Counted from the stretch's first letter, positions 39,972 to 48,635 are shown. The stretch: 64,000 nt of DNA from Bradyrhizobium australiense (GCF_013114825.1 NZ_JAAVLX010000007.1:62001-126000); one strand, 5' to 3'. Numbers and translations: made by a program. Notes: a model not told the origin generated them from the sequence alone.

Positions 39972-42658
39972 GCACCATGACGATCAATGGCAAGCTTGCT
40001 CCCCTCCCCGACGATCCCGATGCGCTGCTGGTCGACGTCGTGCGCGACGCGCTCGACCTTACCGGCACCAAGCTCGTCTGCGGGGCCGGCGTCTGCGGCG
40101 CCTGCACGGTGCTGATCGATGGCGAGCCCGCCGTGAGCTGCCTGATGCCGGTGCGCGCCGCCGCAGACAGGAATGTAACCACGGTCGAAGGCATCGGCGC
40201 GGCAAAACTTCACCCGGTGCAGAAGGCCTTCATGGCGCACGACGCCCTGCAATGCGGCTTCTGCACGCCGGGTTTCATCGTCGCGGCTGCGGCGTTTCAC
40301 GATTCCTGGCGCGCGGCCAAGGGCACGGCGGCGCCGACGCGCGAGGAAATCGGCGCGGCGCTGTCAGGCCATCTCTGCCGCTGCGGCGCTTACGACGGCA
40401 TCTTCCGCGCCGTGGCGGACGCCTGCGCCGGCCGCTTCGACGGCAACGATGTTTTGCCACCGCGCATGGAGGCACGCGATAAGGTGACGGGATCGGCGAA
40501 GTATACCGTCGATATCAATCATGATGGCCAGCTCGAAGGCGTGATCCTGCGCTCGCCGTTCGCGCATGCGCGCATCGGAGAGCTCGATCTCGCCGCCGCG
40601 CGCGCGATGCCCGGTGTCAGCGCGGTGATCCCGCTGCTCGGCGAGGATCACATTGTCCGTTATGTCGGCGAACCCATCGCCGCCGTCGCGGCGAAGGACC
40701 GCAAGACCGCGCTGCTCGCCATCGCGGCCATCAAGGTCAATAGCGAACGCCTGCCATCGGTGATCGGGCTCGAGGAGGCACGCAAGGCCGACGCGCCCGT
40801 CGTGTTCGAAAAATCCGCACGCAAGAAGGCCGGCAACGTCTCCGAAGGAGGCGGCTCCCCGGCTTCTTGGAAAGGCAACATCCGCGGCCCCTCGGCGGCA
40901 TTTTCCAAGAAGCCGAAGAAGGTGCGGAGCTGGATCGACGGCGCGCGCGCGGCGAACAATCCGCTGCTGGTGGAGGGCACCTTCCGCACCGGTACGCAAC
41001 AGCATGCCTGTCTCGAGCCGCATGCGGCGGTGGCGCGTTTCGACGGCGACCGGCTCACCGTGCATGTCTCGACGCAAGCCGTGTTTCATCTGATGGAGTT
41101 GATCGCCAAGAGCTACAAGCTCGACCGCGACAAGGTGCGCGTGATCGCCGATCATGTCGGCGGCGGTTTTGGTTCGAAGGCGGCGCTTGGCGTAGAAACG
41201 ACCACTGCGATCGAACTGGCGCGCGAAGCCAGGGCACCGGTGCGCGTCGCCTACGACAGGCACGAGGAGCTATCGGTCACCGGCTATCGGCCGGCGACGG
41301 AAATGAAGATCGCGCTGCTGCCGTCAGGGCAAGGCGAACTGAAAGCGCTGTCGCTGACCGCCCACGCCGACACGGGAGCCGCGACCAATTCGACCATCGC
41401 CGCGCTGGCGCGCCTGATCTATCCGGCGGAGGCAAAAGAGCTCGCCGATTTCGACGTCATCAGCAATTTGCCGGCCGGGGCTCCGTTTCGCGGTCCCGGC
41501 GGGCCGCCGATGGCGTTTGCGCTGGAACAGGCGATCGACGAAGCGGCGCTGCGCATGAACGTGGATCCCGTCGCGCTGCGCAAACGCTGGGATCCCGATC
41601 CCAACCGCCAGCGGCTTTACGATTGGGCCTCAAGCCTTGACGTCTGGCGCAACCGGAAGCCGGTCGCCGCACAAAACGGCCGCTATCGCCGCGGCGTCGG
41701 CGTCGCCACCGGCTACTGGCTTTATCTGTGGCAGCCCGGCTCCAAGGTCGAGGTGGCTGTGAAGGGCGGACGACTGATCGCGAGCACGGCGACGCAGGAT
41801 ATTGGCACCGGCACCCGCACCGTGATCGCCAATACGCTCGCACGCGAATTCGGGCTGGAGCCACATGAGGTCGAGGTCCGGATCGGCGATTCACAACTGC
41901 CGGAAGGGCCGGGCTCGGGCGGCAGCCGCGTCACGGCGTCGGTGATCCCGCCGATGCTGCTCGCCATCACGCAGTTGAAGGCAGCGATCCAGCAAAGCGC
42001 CAAACGGCAACCGATCCCCGGCTCCAATGCGCCATGGCGCGAAATGCTCGCGGTATCGCCCGACCTCTCCGCATCAGGCGTGCGGCCGGAAGATTCCAGG
42101 CAGATGGCGCCGGGCATCCAGTCGCCGCTGAAGCAGGCCGGCTTCATGGGCTGGATCCTCGGCTGGATGATGCGGCGCTTCTCCAACCTTGCGATCGGCG
42201 CTGGTGTGCCGAGTTCGGTGCAGATAGTCGAAGTCGAGGTCGATACCTGGCTCGGCCACGTGCGCGTCGTCAACGTTCACACCGGCATTGCGGTCGGCAG
42301 GATCGTGGCGCCGGCGCTGGCGCGAAGCCAGGCGGCCGGCGCCGTCATACAGGGCATCGGCTATGCGCTCTATGAAGCACGCGAGGTCGATTGTCGCACC
42401 GGCGACGTGCTCAGCGGCGGCATGGACGACTACCGCATTCCCGGTATCGCGGACACGCCCATTATCGACGTGCATTTCGACCAGGGAGGATTCGATCACG
42501 TGCTCGGCGGCAGCGTCGGCGTCGGCGAGGTCGCAACCGTGCCGACCTCGCCCGCGGTGGCTAATGCCATTCACCACGCAACCGGCATACGGCTGACCGA
42601 ACTGCCGATCCGTCCTGACCGCCTCGTCGCCGCGCTCAAAGGGAGGGCCGCCGCATGA
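39968..42658 (+). CDS. molybdenum hydroxylase, 2Fe-2S subunit fused to Mo-cofactor subunit
   Basis: The 896-aa xanthine-oxidase-family protein joins two usually separate subunits. Residues about 1-155 form the iron-sulfur subunit with plant-type CGAGVCGAC...C and the helical-domain CGFCTPGF...CRC motifs. Residues about 165-896 are the molybdopterin-binding subunit, with SAKYTVDI, GGGFGSKAALGVE, PFRGPGGPPMAFALE, QDIGTGTRTVIAN and the catalytic glutamate in GVGEVATVP. No Tat signal is seen, so it is cytoplasmic. It overlaps tetR upstream and the FAD subunit gene downstream by 4 bp each. An aldehyde or aromatic substrate is inferred; no XdhC/PaoD-like maturation gene is present. Confidence 0.9.
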   Translation: MSTMTINGKLAPLPDDPDALLVDVVRDALDLTGTKLVCGAGVCGACTVLIDGEPAVSCLMPVRAAADRNVTTVEGIGAAKLHPVQKAFMAHDALQCGFCTPGFIVAAAAFHDSWRAAKGTAAPTREEIGAALSGHLCRCGAYDGIFRAVADACAGRFDGNDVLPPRMEARDKVTGSAKYTVDINHDGQLEGVILRSPFAHARIGELDLAAARAMPGVSAVIPLLGEDHIVRYVGEPIAAVAAKDRKTALLAIAAIKVNSERLPSVIGLEEARKADAPVVFEKSARKKAGNVSEGGGSPASWKGNIRGPSAAFSKKPKKVRSWIDGARAANNPLLVEGTFRTGTQQHACLEPHAAVARFDGDRLTVHVSTQAVFHLMELIAKSYKLDRDKVRVIADHVGGGFGSKAALGVETTTAIELAREARAPVRVAYDRHEELSVTGYRPATEMKIALLPSGQGELKALSLTAHADTGAATNSTIAALARLIYPAEAKELADFDVISNLPAGAPFRGPGGPPMAFALEQAIDEAALRMNVDPVALRKRWDPDPNRQRLYDWASSLDVWRNRKPVAAQNGRYRRGVGVATGYWLYLWQPGSKVEVAVKGGRLIASTATQDIGTGTRTVIANTLAREFGLEPHEVEVRIGDSQLPEGPGSGGSRVTASVIPPMLLAITQLKAAIQQSAKRQPIPGSNAPWREMLAVSPDLSASGVRPEDSRQMAPGIQSPLKQAGFMGWILGWMMRRFSNLAIGAGVPSSVQIVEVEVDTWLGHVRVVNVHTGIAVGRIVAPALARSQAAGAVIQGIGYALYEAREVDCRTGDVLSGGMDDYRIPGIADTPIIDVHFDQGGFDHVLGGSVGVGEVATVPTSPAVANAIHHATGIRLTELPIRPDRLVAALKGRAAA

Positions 42659-43578
42659 CTGCATCAGCCATGATCGCCACGCAAGCAGGCGAATTCCGCG
42701 CCGCCGGCACCGACCTCAGCGAGAGGCGGCGCAGCGGCGTCTCGAAGGGGCCGCTGATCGATATATCAGCCACGTCCGACACGATCGGGATCCATTGGGG
42801 CTCCGATGGCAGTTTGCGCGTTGGCGCCTTCACCACCATTGCCGCCATTGCCGGCGATGCACGCGTCGCCGCGGCGTATCCGGGCATGATCGCATCCGCG
42901 CACGGTTTGGCAACGCCGCAGGTCCGTCACCTCGCCACCCTCGGCGGCAATCTCGCGCAACGTTCGCGCTGCTGGTATTTTCGCAATCCGCACATCGCCT
43001 GTCTCAGGAAGGGCGGACCGGACTGTCCCGCGCGATCGGGCAATCATCTCTACCATGTCGCTTTCGACCTTGGTCCCTGCGTGGCGCCGCATCCCTCGAC
43101 AATGGCGGCGGCGTTGCTCGCCTACGAAGCGAAAGTAATCACCGACCAGAGGAGTTCGCTGACGATCAGCGATCTGCTCGGCGACGGCCGCAACGGCGCT
43201 GCCGATAACGCGCTGCAGCCGGGCGAGATGATCAAGAGCGTCGAACTTCCTTCTCCGCTGCAAGGCGAGCGTGCGCACTACAAGCGCGCGATCAGCCGCA
43301 CCCATGCCGAATGGCCGCTGGTCGAAGTCTGCGCCCGCGCCGTGGTGAAAGACGGAACGTTCCAGTTCGTCCGCCTCGCCGCCGGCGGCATCGCCCCGGT
43401 GCCGCTACGGCTTGCGGCCGCCGAAGCGGCGTTGCAGGGAAAGAGCGCCAGTGCAGCGAACATCGCGAGCGCCGCGGAGCAAGCCGCTGCGGGGGCAAAG
43501 CCGTTGCCGATGACGGGCTACAAGCTCGATCTGCTGAAGGGTCTGGTGCGGGATTTGTTGGAGAAGATTGCAGAGTGA
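42655..43578 (+). CDS. FAD-binding subunit of the molybdenum hydroxylase (PaoB-like)
   Basis: The 307-aa CO-dehydrogenase-flavoprotein-type subunit shows ATPQVRHLATLGGNLAQRSRCWYF and the C-terminal CO_deh_flav_C domain from about residue 195. The N-terminus is short: the usual AGGTN loop appears only as AAGTDLSE. Four cysteines lie in a loop (RCWYF, IACLR, GPDCPA, GPCVAPHPS), the pattern of E. coli PaoB and of 4-hydroxybenzoyl-CoA reductase beta subunits, which bind an extra [4Fe-4S] cluster. This supports an aldehyde-oxidoreductase-like complex. It overlaps the large-subunit gene by 4 bp. Confidence 0.88.
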   Translation: MTASAMIATQAGEFRAAGTDLSERRRSGVSKGPLIDISATSDTIGIHWGSDGSLRVGAFTTIAAIAGDARVAAAYPGMIASAHGLATPQVRHLATLGGNLAQRSRCWYFRNPHIACLRKGGPDCPARSGNHLYHVAFDLGPCVAPHPSTMAAALLAYEAKVITDQRSSLTISDLLGDGRNGAADNALQPGEMIKSVELPSPLQGERAHYKRAISRTHAEWPLVEVCARAVVKDGTFQFVRLAAGGIAPVPLRLAAAEAALQGKSASAANIASAAEQAAAGAKPLPMTGYKLDLLKGLVRDLLEKIAE

Positions 43579-43591
43579 GCCTGGATATCTC

Positions 43592-43673
43592 GTAGGATGG
43601 GTTGAGCCCCCTTGCGAAACCCATCGCCTGATGAACGGGAGTGATAGGTAGCGCTTCGCTCGACCCATCCTAC
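43592..43673. repeat. dispersed hairpin repeat R2, copy 2
   Basis: The termini GTAGGATGGGT and ACCCATCCTAC are the same as in the copy at 9719-9832, with GAAACCCATCGCC inside. It separates the convergent FAD-subunit and extensin-like genes and could act as a terminator hairpin. Confidence 0.8.
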
Positions 43674-43696
43674 GCGTTGAGCAATTCTGCTCAACG

Positions 43697-44953
43697 CTAA
43701 TGATCCTCGAACTCGTCTTCCTCGTTGACCTTGCTGTTGCCCCTGAACCAGCGCGACACCGACTTCTTGCCGCCAAGCGATCCCGTCGAATAAGGGTCGC
43801 GTGATGCGTAGGGGTTGCGCTGCCCGGCGCGCGCGGCGACCTGCTCGCCCGATACCGCGGCAGGCTGGCAGATGGTACGGCCGGAGGCGCGGCGCATCAG
43901 GTCGACGTGGATGTGATCCTCGTGGTGGGCGTTGGAGCCCGGCGCCAGCACGGTGTTGAACTGCTGGCAGGCGGCGGCCTGCACGTCACGCAAAAAGCCC
44001 TGCTCTTCCGGCATGCCGCGCCAGCCGCCCCGGACCGTGATGCGCCTGCCGTCGGCAAGCGTGAAGGCTGCGATGTCGAGCGCGTTGCCAAACGCGTGCT
44101 CGGAAATATGCGCATGCGGATTGCCGTTCATGCCGCGGCAGGAATAGGCGGAGATCTGCTTGATCTCGACGACGCGCACGCCGAACCAGCGCATCGCCGC
44201 CGGCTGCACGGAATCGGCGAGCCAGCGGTCGAGCGCGGAGACGATCGGGCATGCCAGCGTCGCCGCCGGCTTCATCGAAACCTGCCCGAAGGCACTGACC
44301 GAATTGCCTTGCGCGGGACCAAGCCGGGGCGCGGCCGGTGACGGCGAGGAGGATGGCTGCGTATACGGCGTAGAAGAAGGCGCGGTGTAACGGTCGCGCC
44401 GCGGATGGGATGGTGGCGCCGCATAACCGCCGCCGTGCGATGTCGGCGCGCCTTCGGGCGGCAGATCGGTGTCGTCCTCCTGCGGGGCAACACCCGGCGC
44501 GGAGAGCGAGATCGGGCCGTTCGACGGCGCGGCATGGTTCGGCTGGCGCGGCGCCGGATCAGTATAGTTTCCCGAATGGCTCCCAGGATAGTTTCCAGAA
44601 TAGTTCCCCTGGGGCGGAGCCGCCGCCGGCGCGCGCGTGATCGGCCAGCGGGGCTGATTGCCGATATTGCCGGGCGGCCGGAGGCTTTCGTCGGCAAAGC
44701 CGAAAGAGGTGATGTTATCGCCGAGCGCTGCCACTTTCAGCGGATATTCCGCGCCGCACACGCCAGGACCGGAGATCGGATCGATCCGGACCAATTCCGG
44801 GCTCTCCTTGACCGCGCCGGACTTCAGGCAAGCGATTTCGGCCTCGGCACGCCATGGTTCGCGCTCGGCGGACTGAAAAAATCCGCGGCCACAACCAACT
44901 AGCGAGACGAGGACGAAGGAGCCGACGAGATACAAACGAACTCCGCGCGTCAT
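43697..44953 (-). CDS. extensin-like lipoprotein (LAS-fold peptidase-like domain)
   Basis: The 418-aa precursor has a lipoprotein signal (YLVGSFVLVSLVGC, lipobox LVGC). A Pro/Gly/Asn/Tyr-rich linker (about residues 105-220, with GNYSGNYPGSHSGNY) leads to the Extensin_C domain. That domain shows ISEHAFGNALDIAAFTLADG and HHEDHIHVDLMRR, the HxxxxxxD...HxH metal-site pattern of D-Ala-D-Ala carboxypeptidase-like enzymes. A periplasmic peptidoglycan-modifying role is likely. I use the ATG at 44953; a GTG three codons upstream has no better ribosome site. Four cysteines in the domain could pair. A TCAACATGTTGA palindrome lies upstream at 44989-45000. Confidence 0.85.
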   Translation of the reverse strand: MTRGVRLYLVGSFVLVSLVGCGRGFFQSAEREPWRAEAEIACLKSGAVKESPELVRIDPISGPGVCGAEYPLKVAALGDNITSFGFADESLRPPGNIGNQPRWPITRAPAAAPPQGNYSGNYPGSHSGNYTDPAPRQPNHAAPSNGPISLSAPGVAPQEDDTDLPPEGAPTSHGGGYAAPPSHPRRDRYTAPSSTPYTQPSSSPSPAAPRLGPAQGNSVSAFGQVSMKPAATLACPIVSALDRWLADSVQPAAMRWFGVRVVEIKQISAYSCRGMNGNPHAHISEHAFGNALDIAAFTLADGRRITVRGGWRGMPEEQGFLRDVQAAACQQFNTVLAPGSNAHHEDHIHVDLMRRASGRTICQPAAVSGEQVAARAGQRNPYASRDPYSTGSLGGKKSVSRWFRGNSKVNEEDEFEDH

Positions 44954-44988
44954 CCCGCGCACGTTCGACTAATTTATTTAAAGACTCT

Positions 44989-45000
44989 TCAACATGTTGA
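44989..45000. promoter_or_regulatory. 12-bp palindrome in the extensin / membrane-peptide divergent region
   Basis: TCAACATGTTGA is perfectly palindromic, and a further CATGTTG follows at about 45019. It sits in an AT-rich patch between two divergent genes. It is a possible operator of unknown regulator. Confidence 0.3.
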
Positions 45001-45146
45001 TTTTACGAATTTTTTACCATGTTGGCGGGGACCGCCGCCTGTGGAGAGCAGGCGGATGGACAGCAACGCTGACTTTTTAGGCCGGGAACGCTTGGTTAGC
45101 TTTGGTGTTATTGCCGGCACGACGTGAACCCAGGGAGACACTTCCA

Positions 45147-45242
45147 ATGGATTTCGTAAGTCCACTGGTTAGCAGGCTGAGCGTTGTCGCGGCGTATCTC
45201 GCATTTGCTTTCGTCGGGGCGATTGTGCTCGGCGTGTTCTAG
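45147..45242 (+). CDS. 31-residue single-pass membrane peptide
   Basis: An ATG after AGGGAGACACTTCCA opens a 31-codon frame ending TAG. The N-terminal MDFVSPLVSRLSV leads into one hydrophobic helix, AAYLAFAFVGAIVLGVF. A strong terminator follows 24 bp after the stop, so this looks like a complete monocistronic gene. No named family is recognised. The function is unknown; small membrane peptides often modulate a membrane complex. Confidence 0.68.
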   Translation: MDFVSPLVSRLSVVAAYLAFAFVGAIVLGVF

Positions 45243-45266
45243 ACGTCCCGTCCGGATGGACCTGTT

Positions 45267-45294
45267 CGCCCGGTGCGTTGTCACCGGGCGTTTT
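45267..45294 (+). terminator. rho-independent terminator of the 31-aa peptide gene
   Basis: A perfect 9-bp stem CGCCCGGTG / CACCGGGCG with a 6-nt loop, followed by TTTT. It is the clearest intrinsic terminator in this part of the window. Confidence 0.88.
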
Positions 45295-45340
45295 CGTGAA
45301 CGGTTTACGAGCCGGGCTCGGCGATCACCTGCCGCGACAT

Positions 45341-45985
45341 TTACAAGCTGTCGGCGCGGCGCGTGATGCGGCTCCAATTGTTGCCGGTGCAGTAGAAGCG
45401 GCCGAGCGCGCAAGCCTCGACGCGAAGCGTGTTGATTCCCTTCATCGACATCGTGCCGTAATACGTCTCGCCGCTGTCCTGGCTGTAGACGCTGCCGGTC
45501 CATTGCCGTTCCGTCTTCGGCTTCATGTTGATCAGGATCGCCTCGCCCTTCTCGCTCGATGAATTGAGCACATAGCCCCACAGCGCGCCGCCGCATTTTC
45601 CGATCCGCACCGCCCGCTTGCCTTCAGTCTGCCAGTCGCCGATCGGCGAATCCGACGGCTCTTCCTCGGCCTGATGCGAGACGCGTTCAACCTGTAGCGC
45701 AGCCTGCGCAGTTTCGACCGGCGACGTGGTCGCTGGCGGCGGCGAAACGGTCTGTGGCGCAGCCTTCGCCGGTACGCCGGCGCCGTGATCGTCGTCATAG
45801 CGGTCGCGCTTGTGGCGCCAGTTGAGGCTTCTGGAGACCGACATCGAGGCACAGGACGTCGAGCGGCAATGCAGGGAGGATTCAATGCGCACCCGATGGC
45901 CGCCGATGTTGAATGAAATCGAGCCTCTGGCATGCGCCGAAGAACCAAGCAGCATCAGCACGGCGAGAAAACAAAACCGCTTCAT
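45341..45985 (-). CDS. exported DUF2147-domain protein A
   Basis: The 214-aa precursor (ATG at 45985) has a signal peptide (MKRFCFLAVLMLLGSSAHA) and a small N-terminal module SISFNIGGHRVRIESSLHCRSTSCASM. A linker and a C-terminal DUF2147 domain follow (SPIGDWQTEGKRAVRIGKCGGALWGYVL to YCTGNNWSRI). DUF2147 proteins are small envelope beta-barrel or lipocalin-like proteins of unknown function. It is a paralogue of the divergent gene at 46173: both share the N-terminal module with its paired cysteines and the C-terminal domain. Confidence 0.82.
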   Translation of the reverse strand: MKRFCFLAVLMLLGSSAHARGSISFNIGGHRVRIESSLHCRSTSCASMSVSRSLNWRHKRDRYDDDHGAGVPAKAAPQTVSPPPATTSPVETAQAALQVERVSHQAEEEPSDSPIGDWQTEGKRAVRIGKCGGALWGYVLNSSSEKGEAILINMKPKTERQWTGSVYSQDSGETYYGTMSMKGINTLRVEACALGRFYCTGNNWSRITRRADSL

Positions 45986-46040
45986 CAAAGCCTCCCGCGG
46001 CTGATTGCGGAAAACTAGTCGCGGGGAACTTCGACCGGCT

Positions 46041-46054
46041 GTGATTTGAATCAC
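46041..46054. promoter_or_regulatory. CRP/FNR-type site (GTGA-N6-TCAC), site 1
   Basis: GTGATTTGAATCAC lies 56-69 bp upstream of the DUF2147-A start. With its preceding T it matches the CRP core TGTGA-N6-TCAC. It is one of two such sites in the divergent DUF2147 promoter region. Confidence 0.5.
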
Positions 46055-46083
46055 CGAGCCATTTCGGCGCTGCCCGGCGCTTC

Positions 46084-46097
46084 GTGACCTGCATCAC
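46084..46097. promoter_or_regulatory. CRP/FNR-type site (GTGA-N6-TCAC), site 2
   Basis: GTGACCTGCATCAC lies 76-89 bp upstream of the DUF2147-B start and 43 bp (about four helical turns) from site 1. It is followed by A, giving the right half TCACA of the CRP consensus. Confidence 0.5.
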
Positions 46098-46172
46098 AGA
46101 GCGCATCCCCGCGCCCGTGTAGGGTCCGCCCGCATTCACCGCCACCGCCCATAAGCCGCTCGGGAGGCTCTC

Positions 46173-46898
46173 ATGAACAAACTCTACATCCTCGTCGCAT
46201 TGTTGATGGCCACCACCTCGGCGCATGCGGGCGGCATTACGCTCCAAATCAACGGCGAGCGCATTCGTGTTGAATCGCCGCGCAACTGCAACGCCATTTC
46301 CTGCATCAGGATCACCGCGCCCGGCTATAACGGCACGCTTGGCAATATCGACTTCAAGGGCCTCGGCTCGAAGACCAAGGACGACGAGGAGGTCGTCGCG
46401 ACCGCGCCGGCCAAACCGGCGGCACCGGTCCAGGCAGCGGCACCGCCGCCTGCGGCTCCCGCGGCAACGCCTGCGCCCGCTCAAACGACCGTCGCAGCCG
46501 CAACACCTGCACAAAGCGAAATCGCACCGCCCGCGCCGCCTCCGCCCGCCCCGGTCACCGCCGTGCCTGCGCCTGCACCGCAACCGGCTGCGCCCGCAAC
46601 GCCTGCTGCCGATCCGAACTCGCCGATCGGCGTCTGGGCGACGGAAGAGAACAAGGGCAACGTGCGCATCGAGCAATGCGGCGCCAACCTGTGCGGCTAT
46701 TCCGTCAACACCGGCGAACGGATCCTGATCAACATGAAGCCGCAGGGCAGCAAGTGGACCGGCCGGATTCACGATCCGAACAGCGGCCGGAATTACGACT
46801 CGACGATCGCGCTGAAGGACACCGGTACGCTGCGCGTGCAGGGCTGCGCTTTCGGCGGCATGTTCTGCGGCGGCCAGACCTGGAAGCGCGTGAGCTGA
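46173..46898 (+). CDS. exported DUF2147-domain protein B
   Basis: The 241-aa precursor has a signal peptide (MNKLYILVALLMATTSAHA) and an N-terminal module GGITLQINGERIRVESPRNCNAISCIRI similar to protein A. An Ala/Pro linker (about residues 75-150) leads to a DUF2147 domain (SPIGVWATEENKGNVRIEQCGANLCGY to MFCGGQTWKRVS). It starts after a GGGAGG site. It is divergent from its paralogue, with two CRP/FNR-type palindromes between. The function is unknown; an envelope role is inferred from export. Confidence 0.84.
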   Translation: MNKLYILVALLMATTSAHAGGITLQINGERIRVESPRNCNAISCIRITAPGYNGTLGNIDFKGLGSKTKDDEEVVATAPAKPAAPVQAAAPPPAAPAATPAPAQTTVAAATPAQSEIAPPAPPPPAPVTAVPAPAPQPAAPATPAADPNSPIGVWATEENKGNVRIEQCGANLCGYSVNTGERILINMKPQGSKWTGRIHDPNSGRNYDSTIALKDTGTLRVQGCAFGGMFCGGQTWKRVS

Positions 46899-47252
46899 CT
46901 ACCAATCGTTAACCCACTCTGGTCATCCCGGGATGGTCCGAAGGACCAGACCCGGAATGACGCCGCAGATCGACGAAACACTTTTCCCGCCGCCACGGAA
47001 AAATCCCGAAACCGATCCCGCGTAGTTCTCTTCGCCAACGAGGCGTCACTCCGGCGCACAATTCGCAGCGCGAAGCGCACGCAGCTCAGCGATGGCTGCA
47101 AGGCCGTCTTCCGTTACGTGCCGCCGACCGCCACACCGCTTGATCGTTTGCGGCGGCCGCGACAACAACCGGCCATGTTCATCCCGCATTCAGCCAGACG
47201 GCGCTGAAATCGCGGCCCCGCCTGCTGCCTTCCCCGTTTATGGAAATCTCCG
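46899..47252. other. intergenic region before the FecR-domain gene, with repeat R3 fragment
   Basis: The 354-bp spacer holds a short R3 relative at 46921-46962 (GGTCATCCCGGGATGG ... CCCGGAATGAC). I see no gene, terminator or clear promoter in the rest. Confidence 0.5.
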
Positions 47253-48635
47253 ATGCCGCGCCATCTTTGCTTCGCGCTTGTGCTGCTGGCCTGCGGCACG
47301 ATGATCGGTGCGGCGGAAGCTTTCGCGGCCGCTTCCGAACTGACGCAACTGGCGCAGGCGCAGACCGAACCCTCGCAGCCCGCCGCGCCGGCGACATCGG
47401 CGCCTGATGCGGCAGCGCCGGCCGCGGATGCGCAGGCACCGGAGGAGCCGATCGGCAACGTCGCAACGGTCACCGGCAATGCCAGCGTGATCCGCAACGA
47501 CACGACTACGCCGCTCAAGATCAAGGACGACATCTATCTCAATGATATCGTACAGACCGGCGCCAATGCGGCGCTCGGCATCACCTTCATCGACAACACC
47601 ACCTTCAACCTCAAGGCCAATACCAAGATCACCATCGACAATTATGTCTATGAGGACGGCGGCAAGAACAACGCTGCGATCTTCGATGTCGCCAAGGGCA
47701 CCGCGGCCTTCATCGCCGCGTCGGTGGCAAAAACCGGCGACATGAAGATCACGACGCCGACCGCCACCCTCGGCATTCGCGGCACCACCGGCCTGGTCGA
47801 GGTGCCGGAGGGCGCCGCCGCCAATAATCCGCGAAACGTCGCGGTCAAACTCTATCCCGACGCCGACGGGCGGGTCGGCCGCATTGAGGTCAACGACCGC
47901 GCCGGTGCGCGGCTCGGCTTTTTGACTCAAGGCGCCAGCGGCTTCACCATCCGTCCCGGTGTGGATGGCGCGCGATTCGCTGCCGTGCCGCTGGTGATCC
48001 CGCAAGCGGTGATGCTGCGCGACCAGGGCTTTGTGCGTCAGCTTCACTCGACGCAGTCGCTCGGCCGGCAGGTCGTGTTCCAGCAGCGCGAATTCCGCCG
48101 CGCCAATCCCGGCTTCGTCAATCCGAACCGTCCGATCCGGCAGGTTCAGCCCGGCCAGCGGCGGCCGAATGGTCTGCCCGGACAGGTTAGGCCCGGCCAA
48201 CAGCCGCCCGGTCAGTTGAACCGCCCCGGACAGCCGCGGCAGAACGGTCTGCCGGAGCAGCCCGGTCAGCCGCCACTGCCGACCATGCCAAACCGCCAAG
48301 GCCAGAATCAAGGACAGCAGCAGCAACCCGGTCAGTTGAACCGTCCGGGTCAGCAGCAACCGGGCGTGCCGAATCGTCAAGGTCAGCAGCCGGGCACACC
48401 GTCGCGGCTGGGCCTGCCGCCGCGCATCGGTCAACCGCAACAACCCTATGTGCCTGCGCAGCCAGGCGCGCCGCAGGGACGGCCGCTGCCGAACCGGTTC
48501 GGCGTTCCCGGACTGCAGCGCCCGCCCGGCGTTCAGGGTGCGCCGGCCCTGCAACGGCCGGGGCTGCCCACACCGCGACGCCCTGCGCCCGCGCCACAAC
48601 GAGGCAAGCCGCCGCCGAAGGAATTGCTGCGCTAG
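47253..48635 (+). CDS. exported FecR-domain protein with long Pro/Gln-rich tail
   Basis: The 460-aa precursor has a signal peptide (LCFALVLLACGTMIGAAEAFA), an Ala/Pro linker and a FecR domain (about residues 68-185). The domain shows VTGNASVIRNDTTTPLKIKDDIYLNDIVQTGANAALGITFIDNTTFNLK and ATLGIRGTTGLVEV. The last 180 residues are low-complexity repeats of GQ, RPGQ and NRP units, predicted disordered. Here the FecR domain is a stand-alone periplasmic module with no adjacent ECF sigma or TonB gene, so it is not a classical FecR anti-sigma. A cell-surface or matrix role is possible but not shown. Confidence 0.82.
   Translation: MPRHLCFALVLLACGTMIGAAEAFAAASELTQLAQAQTEPSQPAAPATSAPDAAAPAADAQAPEEPIGNVATVTGNASVIRNDTTTPLKIKDDIYLNDIVQTGANAALGITFIDNTTFNLKANTKITIDNYVYEDGGKNNAAIFDVAKGTAAFIAASVAKTGDMKITTPTATLGIRGTTGLVEVPEGAAANNPRNVAVKLYPDADGRVGRIEVNDRAGARLGFLTQGASGFTIRPGVDGARFAAVPLVIPQAVMLRDQGFVRQLHSTQSLGRQVVFQQREFRRANPGFVNPNRPIRQVQPGQRRPNGLPGQVRPGQQPPGQLNRPGQPRQNGLPEQPGQPPLPTMPNRQGQNQGQQQQPGQLNRPGQQQPGVPNRQGQQPGTPSRLGLPPRIGQPQQPYVPAQPGAPQGRPLPNRFGVPGLQRPPGVQGAPALQRPGLPTPRRPAPAPQRGKPPPKELLR

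Noticed and set aside
47238..48599. 453-codon minus-strand frame and repeat-like DNA in the FecR gene tail
   Set aside because: The frame is antisense to the FecR-domain gene. The DNA periodicity reflects RPGQ/NRP codon repeats, with no CRISPR-type spacers.
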